Assembly: GCA_910579465.1 (NCBI GenBank)
Contig: CAJTUB010000007.1
Location: 139,111 to 203,110 of the forward strand
DNA length: 64,000 nt
Source of the DNA: an uncultured Lachnospiraceae bacterium
GTDB taxonomy: Bacteria; Bacillota; Clostridia; Lachnospirales; Lachnospiraceae
Reading direction: 5' to 3'
In this document: in pieces, positions 32,884 through 42,979 of the stretch
How the letters are laid out: each line of letters opens with the position of its first letter
Numbering within the stretch: the stretch's first letter is position 1
Translations under genes and position numbers: made by a program
Notes under the pieces: model-generated
Seen by the model: the letters and a program-made list of their open reading frames with translations, nothing else
What the model was told of the DNA's origin: nothing
Databases searched by the model: none

Positions 32884-34206
32884 TTACTTCTTCTTCGCCG
32901 AGTAGTTCTGGATAAACGGCGGAATCTTAATCTCATCCTTTCCGGTATCCACAGCAGGATTCTCCGCCGGCTTTCCGAACATGGCATTCGTGCGGGAGGT
33001 CGTATATGGAGCTGCAGTGCCGGCAGGCTTGTACGGCTGTGCCTGCTTCGGGCGGCCCGCGTTCGGGTCAAACTTATAGTCAAACTGCTCCATTGTACTG
33101 CGCTCGGTCTGTGCGCCGGTATTTGCATTCGGCGTATAGCCGCGGTTTAAAAAGCTCGGAACGGATACGCCCGGTGTCTTCACTCCCTGCGGAGCCTGTC
33201 CATTCGGCGCATGGTTACCTGCAAAACGGTTGCCGCCTGCCAACGTAGTGTACTCCTTTTCCTGCAGACCGGTTGCAATGACTGTAATCACCGCCTGGTC
33301 CTGCATCGTCTCGTCATACATTGCGCCGAAAATAATGTTGGCATTTTCTCCTGCCAGCATCTGTACCTCGGTTGCCGCTTCGTTTACTTCAATCAGGCTG
33401 ACATCTCCGGATACGTTCAATATCACATGGCTTGCGCCCTGGATCTTTGTCTCTAACAGCGGGCTCGATACAGCCTTATGTACGGCATCCAGACACTTCT
33501 GCTCACCGGAACCGACGCCGATGCCGATATGTGCCACTCCCTTATCCTGCATTACGGTCTGTACATCTGCAAAGTCAAGGTTAATCAGCGCCGGAAGATT
33601 AATGAGGTCGGTAATGCCCTGCACGCCCTGCTGCAGCACCTCGTCTGCCTTTTTCAGAGCCTCCGGCATAGAGGTCCGGCGGTCTACGATTTCCAAAAGC
33701 TTGTCGTTCGGCACAACAATCAGGGAATCCACGTTCTGCTTGAGCTTCTCGATACCGGAAATTGCATTGCTCATACGAACCTTATGCTCAAACGTAAACG
33801 GCTTCGTCACGATGCCGACCGTTAAAATTCCCATTCCCTTCGCAATACCGGCAACGACCGGTGCTGCGCCCGTACCGGTGCCGCCGCCCATACCACAGGT
33901 AACAAACACCATGTCTGCCCCCTGGATAATCTGTGTCAGCTCTTCTATGTTCTCCTCGGCTGCCTTTTCTCCGATTTCCGGCTTTGCGCCTGCGCCGAGA
34001 CCCTTTGTCAGTTTTTCTCCGATCTGGATACACTGCGGTGCCTTACAGTTCTTTAAATGCTGCTTGTCCGTATTGACACAGACAAACTCCACGCCGCCGA
34101 TGTTCTCCTCTATCATTCTGTTTACTGCGTTATTGCCAGCGCCGCCGACTCCGATTACCAGTATCTTTGCGGCTACTTCCGCACTGTCATTCATAATTTC
34201 AAGCAA
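32884..34206 (-). CDS. ftsZ: Cell division protein FtsZ
   Basis: A 440-residue tubulin-like GTPase forming the division ring. Start is a TTG at 34206 (LLEIMNDSAEVAAKILVIG), 6 nt after GGAGGA; a downstream ATG at 34194 is too far from the site, and the upstream ATG frame to 34272 has no site. Motifs: GVGGAGNNAVNRM, tubulin signature GGGTGTGAAPVVA, and NLDFADVQTVM. A Gly/Pro/Thr-rich linker leads to the C-terminal peptide IPPFIQN, which binds partner proteins. It is expressed from its own promoter at 34290-34318. Confidence 0.97.
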   Translation of the reverse strand: MLEIMNDSAEVAAKILVIGVGGAGNNAVNRMIEENIGGVEFVCVNTDKQHLKNCKAPQCIQIGEKLTKGLGAGAKPEIGEKAAEENIEELTQIIQGADMVFVTCGMGGGTGTGAAPVVAGIAKGMGILTVGIVTKPFTFEHKVRMSNAISGIEKLKQNVDSLIVVPNDKLLEIVDRRTSMPEALKKADEVLQQGVQGITDLINLPALINLDFADVQTVMQDKGVAHIGIGVGSGEQKCLDAVHKAVSSPLLETKIQGASHVILNVSGDVSLIEVNEAATEVQMLAGENANIIFGAMYDETMQDQAVITVIATGLQEKEYTTLAGGNRFAGNHAPNGQAPQGVKTPGVSVPSFLNRGYTPNANTGAQTERSTMEQFDYKFDPNAGRPKQAQPYKPAGTAAPYTTSRTNAMFGKPAENPAVDTGKDEIKIPPFIQNYSAKKK

Positions 34207-34289
34207 AGCTGCTCCTCCTTTATCTATTACAACCTCCAAAAACCAGATGTTGTGTGCTTTTCCTGATGCCACCCTGTCCCCTATCCTAT

Positions 34290-34318
34290 ATAATATATTG
34301 AAACCTAAAATTTAGCAA
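34290..34318 (-). promoter_or_regulatory. ftsZ promoter
   Basis: TTGCTA (34313-34318) and TATTAT (34290-34295) with 17 bp between, in the 130-bp gap between ftsQ and ftsZ. The AT-rich region would allow ftsZ transcription independent of the dcw operon. Confidence 0.75.
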
Positions 34319-34336
34319 GCATTTTTTCAACTTTTT

Positions 34337-35080
34337 TTATTCTTGTTTCGGTTTCGCTATAATGTCCTCCTCACCGCCGTTATAACGGGATAAATCAATC
34401 AAAAGGCTCCGTCCCTCTACCGTTGGTAAAATGTCTGAAAGCTTCTGCATCGGAATATCATACGCGGCACGTTTCCCAAGTTCCACAGTCAGCGTCCCGA
34501 CCGTAAGCTCTGCCTCTCCTCTGGCATTAAAGGAAATGGTCTGCGCCGGAATCCCATATTCCTTCAGCAGCTTTGTAATATTTAAAATGACCGTATACAG
34601 CCCGTCCCCCTGAATGTCAAGCTTTTCGTATAAGAGAATCCGGTCAAACTCCAGGCCCTTTACCAAAGGCACGCCGGGAAGCTGCTCCCTTGAGGACTCC
34701 GTCACATATCCGTCCTTGTCAAAATACAGGTACTGCCCCATTACCTTGACACAGCCTGCCAGGATTTTTTCATAAACCTGAATGTGAATCCCGTTTTTCC
34801 CGTTTGCCGTCACATCATAGGTTTCGATATACGGAATCCTTTTTTTCCCTCCGAGGAAATCCTGTAAACGGAACAGCACCGTATTTTTCCTTACTGCCCC
34901 GCCTGCTATCTTCGACAGGAACTCTTCCTTTGTATAATAGGTCAGACCCTCGACGCTAATTTCCTCCAGCCGGTAAACGCTTGCAAAAACCAATACAAAA
35001 ACGGCAGCGGCAAACAGCACTACAAGCAGACAGACAGAACCTTTCTTTATGCCGCCCGTCTTCTTTTTCTGATTTTTCAT
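34337..35080 (-). CDS. ftsQ: Cell division protein FtsQ/DivIB
   Basis: A 247-residue bitopic protein: Lys-rich cytoplasmic tail (about 1-15), one membrane helix (VCLLVVLFAAAVFVLVFAS), a POTRA domain (RLEEISVEGLTYYTKEEFLSKI) and a beta domain with YLYFDKDGYVTE. It connects FtsL/FtsB-type proteins to the septal synthase. The gene lies between murA and ftsZ, as is usual. Confidence 0.92.
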   Translation of the reverse strand: MKNQKKKTGGIKKGSVCLLVVLFAAAVFVLVFASVYRLEEISVEGLTYYTKEEFLSKIAGGAVRKNTVLFRLQDFLGGKKRIPYIETYDVTANGKNGIHIQVYEKILAGCVKVMGQYLYFDKDGYVTESSREQLPGVPLVKGLEFDRILLYEKLDIQGDGLYTVILNITKLLKEYGIPAQTISFNARGEAELTVGTLTVELGKRAAYDIPMQKLSDILPTVEGRSLLIDLSRYNGGEEDIIAKPKQE

Positions 35081-35103
35081 CTCAATTCTCCATATTTCAT
35101 TCG

Positions 35104-36360
35104 TCAGGACTCTTCCACCCTTACAATGTCCGCTCCGAGGCTCTTTAACAGTCCGTAGATATCCTCGTATCCTCTGGCAATATACTCATCCCCGTAAACA
35201 AACGTTTCCCCCTCTGCCGCAAGTCCCGCTAACAGCAGTGCAGCCCCGCCCCGCAGGTCCGTTGCCCTTACGGTAGCCCCGTATAGCTGCCGTACCCCGT
35301 GGACTACCGCATACTGCCCGTCGCACAGCACCTCAGCTCCCATCTTACGCAGCTCCGGCACTACCGCAAACCGCGATTCAAACACCGTCTCGCAGATTAC
35401 GCTGTCCCCGTCTGCCCTGGAAGCCAGAGCTAATATCTGGGACTGCATATCGGTCGGAAATGCCGGAAACGGCGCAGTCCTGATATACGGCACCGCCAGC
35501 ACCCGGTCATTGCCGGTCGCAACCAGAAGGTTCTTTTCCTGCCGGATGGTTGTTCCTGCCATCCGGAGTACCGGAAGAATCCCGTCCATGCAGACCCCTT
35601 CCGTTTCCCGGAGTACCACTTCCCCTCCGGTCATTGCCGCAGCCGTCATATAGGTCCCGGCGGCAATTCTGTCACCGGTCAGCCGGTACGTCACCCCGTG
35701 CAGCTCCGCTACTCCGTCGATTACCAGATAGTTTGTACCGACGCCGCGAATCTTTGCTCCTGCCTTATTTAAAAACCGGCAGAGCTCTGATACCTCCGGC
35801 TCGGTCGCGGCTCCGAAAAGCTCGGTCCGCCCTCTTGCACAGACTGCTGCTAACACAGCATTCTCGGTCGCTCCGACACTCGGATAAGGAAGCTCTATTC
35901 TCTCGCCTTCGGGACGTCCCTTCCCGTACACGCCCTCATCTGTTTCTTCTAACTCCACATGCAGCTTCCGCAGCACGGCACAATGCATGTCAATCGGACG
36001 CGCCCCGATAACACAGCCGCCCGGATACGCAATCCACGCCTCATGGAACCGTCCCAGGAACGCCCCGAGAAACAATACGCCCCCGCGGGTCTTTTTTGCC
36101 TGTTCCCGGTCAATCGAAAACGGAACCGCCTCCGATGCGTCTATCGTCAGTACGCCGTCCAAAAGGCTGCAGACCGCTCCGGTCCGGGAAAGCACGGAAA
36201 GAAGCTCCCTGACATCGGAAATATCAGGACAGTTCTCCAGCCTCACTCCGCCACGGCAGAGCACGCTTGCCGCAATCATCGGAAGCGCGGCATTTTTTGA
36301 GCCCTGCAGCACCGCTTCGCCTTCTATTTTGTTGCCGCCGATTACTTTTGCATACGCCAT
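35104..36360 (-). CDS. murA: UDP-N-acetylglucosamine 1-carboxyvinyltransferase
   Basis: A 418-residue enzyme for the first committed step of peptidoglycan synthesis. The N-terminal KIEGEAVLQGSKNAALPM motif binds substrate, and the catalytic cysteine occurs in PGGCVIGARPIDMH. The motif AFPTDMQSQ is present. Firmicutes often have two paralogues; which one this is cannot be told. Location inside the dcw cluster favours the main enzyme. Confidence 0.95.
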   Translation of the reverse strand: MAYAKVIGGNKIEGEAVLQGSKNAALPMIAASVLCRGGVRLENCPDISDVRELLSVLSRTGAVCSLLDGVLTIDASEAVPFSIDREQAKKTRGGVLFLGAFLGRFHEAWIAYPGGCVIGARPIDMHCAVLRKLHVELEETDEGVYGKGRPEGERIELPYPSVGATENAVLAAVCARGRTELFGAATEPEVSELCRFLNKAGAKIRGVGTNYLVIDGVAELHGVTYRLTGDRIAAGTYMTAAAMTGGEVVLRETEGVCMDGILPVLRMAGTTIRQEKNLLVATGNDRVLAVPYIRTAPFPAFPTDMQSQILALASRADGDSVICETVFESRFAVVPELRKMGAEVLCDGQYAVVHGVRQLYGATVRATDLRGGAALLLAGLAAEGETFVYGDEYIARGYEDIYGLLKSLGADIVRVEES

Positions 36361-36418
36361 GACATCTCTCCGACTTTCCGCTTAATGTCATAATATGCAT
36401 CAGTATGGCAAAAGTTAC

Positions 36419-37570
36419 CTATCGTTCGTATTCAATCCGGTTGGACACGCTGAGTGCAATTCCCATTTCCGCCATCAGTACAACCAGCGAAGTACCTCCG
36501 TAGCTGATAAACGGAAGCGGCACGCCGGTCGAGGGTATCGTATTCGTTACAACAGCAATATTGATTAATACCTGCATTGCAATATGTACCATAATTCCGA
36601 CGCAGATCAGCGAGCCGAACAAATCCCTTGCATTGACTGCTACGACAAACAGCCGCCATAAGAGCAGCACATAAAGCAGGATAATCGCAAGCGCCCCGAC
36701 AATTCCGAGCTCCTCACAGATGACGGAAAAAATAATGTCATTGTGGGACTCCGGGATAAAGCCGAGCTTCTGCATGCTCTGTCCAAGTCCCTTTCCCCAC
36801 AATCCGCCGGAGGCAATGGCATAGAGCCCCTGCAGAATCTGGTATCCCTTCGGATGCGTCTCCACGTTCAGCCAGGCATCGAAGCGCTCCCCGCGGAATG
36901 CCTCACCCAGAAAAATGTAACATGTGACCGCGGCGACTGCCAGAATCCCTGCGATAAAAAAGTACCCTTTTCTCCTTGCCACAACAAAGCAGACAATGAA
37001 CGTAATGCCCGCAATAATAATCGCGGTACTTAAGTTCTCCGCGGCAACCAGCCCGAGCAACGGGGCAACATAAATCAGAACCCTGATAAAGCCGAATACC
37101 GTATCCAGCCTTTTGGGCGCCGAATAGACGATATATGCCACAAGCAGGATAATGCAGATTTTTGTCAGCTCCGAAGGCTGGAACGTGCCGAGCACGGGAA
37201 TCTTAATCCATCGTTTTGCACCCTTTACCTCTTCACCGAAGAAAAGTACGTAGACCTGCAGGGCAATACAGACAAGATAGGCAAGAAACAGAAGGTTGAG
37301 CTTATACTTTTTGCCGATTCCCTTTATGTAGAAAAAGTAGTCTATCTTTGACACTATAACCATTACAACCGTACCGATAACCGCAGAAACCAGCTGCCGC
37401 TTGAAAAAGTAAGCGGCATCCCCGAACTTCTGCTTGACTGCGTAATACGAACTGGTGCTGTAAATCATAACCAGACCGATGCATACCAGAATCAGTGTAA
37501 TAAAAAGCAGGCTGTAATCATAATAGGTCTGCGGTTTGTATTCTGTTTTCCTTACCGACGGCTTTGCCAT
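36419..37570 (-). CDS. ftsW: SEDS peptidoglycan glycosyltransferase FtsW/SpoVE
   Basis: A 383-residue, ten-helix SEDS protein. The start of the protein has YSLLFITLILVCIGLVMIYSTS, the conserved loop with the essential acidic residue is represented by AESHNDIIFSVICEELG (here PESHNDIIF), and the family end motif FISYGGTSLVV is present. It polymerises lipid II with a partner PBP. Because sporulation genes are nearby, a SpoVE-like role cannot be excluded. Confidence 0.94.
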   Translation of the reverse strand: MAKPSVRKTEYKPQTYYDYSLLFITLILVCIGLVMIYSTSSYYAVKQKFGDAAYFFKRQLVSAVIGTVVMVIVSKIDYFFYIKGIGKKYKLNLLFLAYLVCIALQVYVLFFGEEVKGAKRWIKIPVLGTFQPSELTKICIILLVAYIVYSAPKRLDTVFGFIRVLIYVAPLLGLVAAENLSTAIIIAGITFIVCFVVARRKGYFFIAGILAVAAVTCYIFLGEAFRGERFDAWLNVETHPKGYQILQGLYAIASGGLWGKGLGQSMQKLGFIPESHNDIIFSVICEELGIVGALAIILLYVLLLWRLFVVAVNARDLFGSLICVGIMVHIAMQVLINIAVVTNTIPSTGVPLPFISYGGTSLVVLMAEMGIALSVSNRIEYER

Positions 37571-37602
37571 CCTTTCCGCCTCCTGCTAATTCCAGTTTTC
37601 TG

Positions 37603-38967
37603 CTACTCCTCCTGCAGCGCATTGACATACTCCTTAAAGATACGCCCGCGCTCCTCATAGTTCTGAAACATTCCCCAGCTTGCACACGCCGGGGAAAGCA
37701 GCACTGCATCGCCTTCTTTTGCGTGCGCAGTGCAAAACTCCATTGCCTCTGAAAAGCTGTCACATAGGACAACATTCTTAAGCCCGTGCCTTCCTGCTGC
37801 CTCGGCAATCTTTTCCTTCGTCTGGCCTATCAGCACAAGATAGCCCACCTTCCCGTCAAACGCCTCAATCCATTCGTCATAATCCGAGCCCTTGTCATAG
37901 CCCCCCGCAATTAACAGGGTATTGCCTGCCATGGCACGGATGCCCTGGATTGCCGCGTCGGGATTCGTCCCCTTGGAGTCGTTATAATACCGTACCCCGC
38001 GTTTGGTCGCCACATATTCAATCCGGTGCTCTACCGCCTTAAACTCACACAGCGCCTGATGAATCAGAGGCAACGGCACGCCGAGCACAAGCCCTGCCGC
38101 AATAGCCGCCATTGCATTTTCATGGTTGTGCCTGCCGATAATATTCAGCTCCTCCGTCCCGCAGATGCGCTCCTTATTCCCCGCATGGGCATAGTAAATC
38201 ACACCGTCCTCCAGAAAAAGCCCCTCCGTCAGAACCCTTGCGCTTGAAAAGTAAATCACACGGCTTTTCAGCCCTGCACCAAAGGCGCGCAGGCGTTCGT
38301 CCTCGTAATTCAGGATGCAGACATCCTGCTCCGTCTGGTTCGCCGCAATCCCTTCCTTCGCCGCAATATAGTTCTCCATCGTATGATGACGGTTTAAATG
38401 GTCCGGGGTAATATTTAAAATCATTGCCACATCCGGCCGGAACGAAGCCACTGTCTCTAACTGGAAGCTGCTGATTTCCGCTACCGTCACCGTCTCCTCG
38501 TCCGTCGTATGGACCAGGGCGGTATACGGTGTGCCGATGTTGCCGACGACTAAAACATTTTTATAAAAGGTACGCATAATCGCCCCGGTCAGCGCCGTCG
38601 TCGTTGTCTTTCCGTTTGTTCCCGTAATGGCAACCAGCTTTCCCTTTGCAAACAAATAGGCAAGCTCGATTTCACCGATGACCGGGACCCCGCGCCCCAA
38701 AAGCTCTGCCACAAATGGCAGGTCCGTCGGAATCCCCGGGCTGATTACCAGCACCTCCGTATTCTGCAGCAGCTCTTTCGTAAACTCACCGGATACAAAG
38801 CTGCCGTTAAAGTCTGCGCCAAGCTTTGCACGCACCTCCTGCTCTGACAGTGCGGCATTGCCGTCATACAATGTCACGGCTGCTCCTGCGCCGGCAAGCA
38901 GCTCCGCCGCCGCAATGCCGCTGATACCCGCGCCTGCCACCGTTACCTTTTTACCTTGAAACTCCAT
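37603..38967 (-). CDS. murD: UDP-N-acetylmuramoyl-L-alanine--D-glutamate ligase
   Basis: A 454-residue Mur ligase. Start MEFQGKKVTVAGAGISG at 38967 has AAGGAA upstream; 13 further codons are open but unlikely. Motifs: N-terminal Rossmann GAGISGIAAAELL, P-loop ITGTNGKTTTTAL, NITPDHLNRHH and KGTNPDAAIQGI. It is 32 nt upstream of ftsW and directly follows the PASTA PBP, with no mraY between. Confidence 0.96.
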   Translation of the reverse strand: MEFQGKKVTVAGAGISGIAAAELLAGAGAAVTLYDGNAALSEQEVRAKLGADFNGSFVSGEFTKELLQNTEVLVISPGIPTDLPFVAELLGRGVPVIGEIELAYLFAKGKLVAITGTNGKTTTTALTGAIMRTFYKNVLVVGNIGTPYTALVHTTDEETVTVAEISSFQLETVASFRPDVAMILNITPDHLNRHHTMENYIAAKEGIAANQTEQDVCILNYEDERLRAFGAGLKSRVIYFSSARVLTEGLFLEDGVIYYAHAGNKERICGTEELNIIGRHNHENAMAAIAAGLVLGVPLPLIHQALCEFKAVEHRIEYVATKRGVRYYNDSKGTNPDAAIQGIRAMAGNTLLIAGGYDKGSDYDEWIEAFDGKVGYLVLIGQTKEKIAEAAGRHGLKNVVLCDSFSEAMEFCTAHAKEGDAVLLSPACASWGMFQNYEERGRIFKEYVNALQEE

Positions 38968-39012
38968 GATATGATTCCTTCCGTTAAAAAACTTCCCATT
39001 TCTCATTATATG

Positions 39013-40962
39013 CTATTTCATATACAGAATCAAGCTGCTCTTTTTATTTACTTCCTCCCCTGCTAACGGGAACTGCTCCGAGACTGTTTCGCCCTCTCCC
39101 GTGTAGTAGATGTCGCCGAACTCATACGACTTTAACAGCTTCTCTACGTCCTTTTTCGTCATTCCGGTCAGATCCGGTACAGGAAATGTCCCGACACCGT
39201 CTAACTTCTTTTCATCCTCGGAATACACCGGCTCTATCCCGAGATACGGAAGCACGGACTCGAATACCTCCGCGATGACCGGCGCCGCAATCGTGCCGCC
39301 GTAATAAATTCCCTCCGGCTCGTCAATCAGGACAAGTGCAAGCACCTGCGGATTTTCTGCCGGTGCAAACCCGATAAAGGAAGAAATATAATTATTCGAG
39401 CTTCTTGGAAGTTTTTCGGAGGTTGCCGTCTTTCCGCCGATACGCAGGCCCGGCAGATATGCTCTTTTTCCGGTTCCCTCATGCACAACCGCCTCCAACA
39501 GCATCTTCATGGTTTCACTGGTTTCTTTGGAAATTACGTCTGTTTCTCCTTCGTAGCGGTACGTCTTTACCGTATTTTCCTCGGTATTCTGCGCATAAAT
39601 TGCAAAATGCGGCGTAATCCGGTTGCCGCCGTTAATCACACAGCTCACTGCAGAAAGCAGCTGCATCGGCGTAATCTGGAAGGACTGTCCGAACGAAATC
39701 GTTGCCAGCTCCACGGCCTTGATGTTCTCGGTTTTGTGCATAATGGAATTTGCCTCACCCGGCAGGTCGATTCCGGTCTTTCTCATCAGACCGAGCCTCT
39801 CAAACACCTCGTACATCCCTTCTACGCCGACCCTTGCCCCGATTTCCATAAACACCGGATTGCAGGAGTTTTTAATGCCGTCCACAAACGTCTCACTTCC
39901 GTGCCCGGCTACCTTATGGCAGTGAATCGTCCGGTCCTCTACGATTTTAAAGCCCGGACAGAAAAACCGGTCGGTCAGCGAAACCACACCCTTTTCAAAG
40001 GCTGCGGTCGCCGTTACGATTTTAAAGGTGGAACCCGGCTCATAGGTGTCGCTGATACAGGGATTCCGCCACATCTGGTTTAACAACTCGTTCTTTTTTT
40101 CACTGTCCGGCGTCACGCCGCCCGTCTTTGCCGCGTATTCCACATTTAAGGTATACGGGTCATTTAAGTCAAACTCCGGCACATTCACCATCGCATAGAT
40201 TTCCCCGTTCTGCGGATTCATTACAATCAGGCTGACATGGTTGGCACTCTTCGCCTCCAGCACCTTTTTTGCCGCCTGCTCCGCATAGCGCTGGATATTG
40301 ATGTCCAGGCTGATGGTAAGCGAATTTCCGGCGACCGGCTCGACACGGTTTTCCGCGGCGTTCTCAATCTCTGTCCCGTGTGCGGTCGTAAGTGTCAGAA
40401 TCTTTCCGGGAATCCCGGAAAGCATCGAGTCATACTTTACTTCAAGACCGATAATTCCCTGGTTATCCCCGCCCGTAAAGCCGATGACCCTTGACGCAAG
40501 GTCCCCGAAAGGATAATACCGTTTATAATCCTCATCCACCATAACGCCGTCCAGCTCAAAGCTCCTTAAATAGTCCGCGGTTTCCTTCGGCACATTCGCC
40601 TTTACCCGCTCGATGGAGGAAACCTTCTCCACGCGCTTCCGTACGGTTTCCTCGGGAAGCTCCAACACCTCGCACAGCACTGAAATTACCCGCTCCGGCT
40701 CCGTAATCTGGCTGTGAATTACCGAAACAGTGCAGACCGGCTTGTTGTCTGCCAGAATCACACCGTTCCGGTCATAAATAATTCCGCGCGCCGCCTTGAT
40801 ACTGCGTTCCCTCTCATGCAGCTCCTGCGCCTGTGCTGCATATTCGGCGGAATGGAACACCATAAGATACCAGAGCCGCCCGCAAAGACCGGCTGCCGCG
40901 AGCAGAAATACGCTGATGACAAACAGCGCCGTCTTTCTTTGCTTTGTTGAAATCTGCTTCAT
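39013..40962 (-). CDS. Class B penicillin-binding protein with C-terminal PASTA domain (SpoVD/FtsI-like)
   Basis: A 649-residue transpeptidase: N-terminal membrane helix (FVISVFLLAAAGLCGRLWYLM), dimerisation domain, transpeptidase with SxxK (EPGSTFKIVTA), SxN (SCNPVF) and a KTA variant of the third motif (IGGKTATSEKLP), then one PASTA domain (VPDLTGMTKKDVEKLL). A single PASTA at the end is typical of SpoVD-like proteins. It lies 42 nt after the other PBP. Confidence 0.93.
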   Translation of the reverse strand: MKQISTKQRKTALFVISVFLLAAAGLCGRLWYLMVFHSAEYAAQAQELHERERSIKAARGIIYDRNGVILADNKPVCTVSVIHSQITEPERVISVLCEVLELPEETVRKRVEKVSSIERVKANVPKETADYLRSFELDGVMVDEDYKRYYPFGDLASRVIGFTGGDNQGIIGLEVKYDSMLSGIPGKILTLTTAHGTEIENAAENRVEPVAGNSLTISLDINIQRYAEQAAKKVLEAKSANHVSLIVMNPQNGEIYAMVNVPEFDLNDPYTLNVEYAAKTGGVTPDSEKKNELLNQMWRNPCISDTYEPGSTFKIVTATAAFEKGVVSLTDRFFCPGFKIVEDRTIHCHKVAGHGSETFVDGIKNSCNPVFMEIGARVGVEGMYEVFERLGLMRKTGIDLPGEANSIMHKTENIKAVELATISFGQSFQITPMQLLSAVSCVINGGNRITPHFAIYAQNTEENTVKTYRYEGETDVISKETSETMKMLLEAVVHEGTGKRAYLPGLRIGGKTATSEKLPRSSNNYISSFIGFAPAENPQVLALVLIDEPEGIYYGGTIAAPVIAEVFESVLPYLGIEPVYSEDEKKLDGVGTFPVPDLTGMTKKDVEKLLKSYEFGDIYYTGEGETVSEQFPLAGEEVNKKSSLILYMK

Positions 40963-41004
40963 TTTACTCCGACAACTGTTTTTATCATCCTATGCCGTTT
41001 TTCT

Positions 41005-42969
41005 TTATTCCATGCCATCCGGTATTGCCTGCATATTTCCTTCGTTCTTTTCCGGGTCATAGACAACGCCGGTGTCTCCGATTTCTCCCGTCTGCATCTC
41101 CACATCCTCTTTGTCGATGCAGAAATCAGGATACTCGATTTCCTTGTCCGGATAAATCTTTAAGTACGGCAGGCACTCCTCCAGAATATCCGCCGCCAGG
41201 CCGGACGCAATCGACGCCCTGTCCTGCAGCTCCTCATCGGCAGCCTCATCAATTACGACATAAATCATGACCTGCGGATTGTCTGCCGGGATACAGCCGA
41301 TAAAGGACACGAGATATTTTCCCTCGCTCCGCGGCAGCTTCTGTGCAGTCCCTGTTTTCCCGCCAATCAGATACCCGTCTACCTTCGCCGCCTTTGCAGT
41401 TCCCTCTTCTACGGTAAAATAAAACGCGTCGCGCAAAAACTCCGAGGTCTCCTTCGATACCGTATTGCACACCGCCCTTGGCGCTATCTTCTCTAACACA
41501 ACGCCGTCTGCATTCCGGATTTCCTTTACGACATGCGGTTCATAATAAATCCCGCCGTTTACCATAGAGGAAAATGCAGCGCCTAACTGGACCATCGTCG
41601 TATTGAACGACATGCCGAAGCTGCTCGTCGCAAGCTCCGTGTCATTCAGCTGCTCCTCCTTCATCAGAATCCCCGGCACCTCGCCCGGAAGGTCAATCCC
41701 GGTCAGCTTTCCGAACAAAAACCGCCTCTGGTATCTTGAAAAAACGCCTCTTCCTTCTCTTTTTGCAATTTCCATCAGCGCATCGTTGCAGGAATACATA
41801 ATACTCTGTGCCGCATTGATCAGCCCGTGTCCCCATTCGTTATGGCAGGAAATAAAATAGTCTGCTACCTGCTCACCGCCGTCACAGAGAAACTTTTCCT
41901 CTGTCGTTATCACTGCCTCCTCCAAGGCAGCGGCTACCGTAAACGGCTTAAAGGTAGAGCCCGGCTCATAGGAATCGCTGACACAGAAATTTCTCCATAT
42001 CTTATACAGGGCGGCAAGATAGGCGTCGTTATCCATTGCTGCGATTTCCTCTTCGGTATACCACTTTTCCAGACTCCGCGGCGCATTTAAGTCGTAGCTG
42101 TAATTGGACTGCATGGCAAGCACCTCGCCGCTGTTTGTCTCCATCATCAGCACGCCGACATTCTTTGCCCCGATGTCGTTCAAAAATTCTTCCGTATTCT
42201 TTTGCACAATCCGTTGGAGGTTTGCGTCAATCGTAGACACAATCACCTTTCCGTCCTGCGCAGGGATTTTCTCCTCCTGTACCGCCAGCTCCCCGTCATA
42301 GTAGCTGTAAATCCTGCCGTCCGTCCCGGTCAGCAGCTCATTGTATTCCTGTTCGATTCCGTACGTTCCTTCCCCGTCTGCCTTCGCAAACCCGACGACG
42401 TGGGAGGCAAGCTCCCCGAACGGATAGTTCCTCAGATACTCCTCTTCAAACGTAATCCCGCTAATCAGACCCTTGTCCTCATGGGGCTTTCCGTCTGCCG
42501 TTTTCGGAAGGTTCTTCTCATATTCCGAAAGTGCCACCATTTCCTCGTAGGTCATGTTCTTTCTGAGGCGGTAGTAGGCGCTATCCTTCCGCTCTTTTAT
42601 CAAGCTGCGCAGCTCCTCCTGCGAATAACCGTAAACCTTGCTCAACGCCCGTATCGTCGGCTCTAAATATTTCTCGTTGTTCATAAGCAGACGCGCATCC
42701 AGAATCATATGGTATACCTTATCGCTCTTTGCAAGTATCGTACCGTTGCGGTCAAGGATTTCCCCCCGCTTGTACTTTAGTACCTTACCATTCCCTACCT
42801 TCTGGGACAGCGCCGCCTTGGCATAGGAAGTATTGCTTCCTATTACGGCGACTCTTACCATAACGACAAGGACGCCGACAAGAAACAGGCAAAATACGAC
42901 CCATAGTACCGCCTGCATTTTGCCTGTCATTCTCTTCCGTTTTTTTCTCTTTTTTCCGCTCTGTTCCAT
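41005..42969 (-). CDS. Class B penicillin-binding protein without PASTA (FtsI-like)
   Basis: A 654-residue transpeptidase with an N-terminal helix (MQAVLWVVFCLFLVGVLVVMV), pedestal domain and transpeptidase domain: EPGSTFKPFTV (SxxK), SCNDAL (SxN), GGKTGTAQKLPRS (KTG). It ends without PASTA. The pair of tandem class B PBPs suggests one vegetative and one sporulation enzyme, the latter probably the PASTA-bearing gene. It starts 10 nt after the FtsL-like gene. Confidence 0.93.
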   Translation of the reverse strand: MEQSGKKRKKRKRMTGKMQAVLWVVFCLFLVGVLVVMVRVAVIGSNTSYAKAALSQKVGNGKVLKYKRGEILDRNGTILAKSDKVYHMILDARLLMNNEKYLEPTIRALSKVYGYSQEELRSLIKERKDSAYYRLRKNMTYEEMVALSEYEKNLPKTADGKPHEDKGLISGITFEEEYLRNYPFGELASHVVGFAKADGEGTYGIEQEYNELLTGTDGRIYSYYDGELAVQEEKIPAQDGKVIVSTIDANLQRIVQKNTEEFLNDIGAKNVGVLMMETNSGEVLAMQSNYSYDLNAPRSLEKWYTEEEIAAMDNDAYLAALYKIWRNFCVSDSYEPGSTFKPFTVAAALEEAVITTEEKFLCDGGEQVADYFISCHNEWGHGLINAAQSIMYSCNDALMEIAKREGRGVFSRYQRRFLFGKLTGIDLPGEVPGILMKEEQLNDTELATSSFGMSFNTTMVQLGAAFSSMVNGGIYYEPHVVKEIRNADGVVLEKIAPRAVCNTVSKETSEFLRDAFYFTVEEGTAKAAKVDGYLIGGKTGTAQKLPRSEGKYLVSFIGCIPADNPQVMIYVVIDEAADEELQDRASIASGLAADILEECLPYLKIYPDKEIEYPDFCIDKEDVEMQTGEIGDTGVVYDPEKNEGNMQAIPDGME

Positions 42970-42979
42970 CGAAACGCTC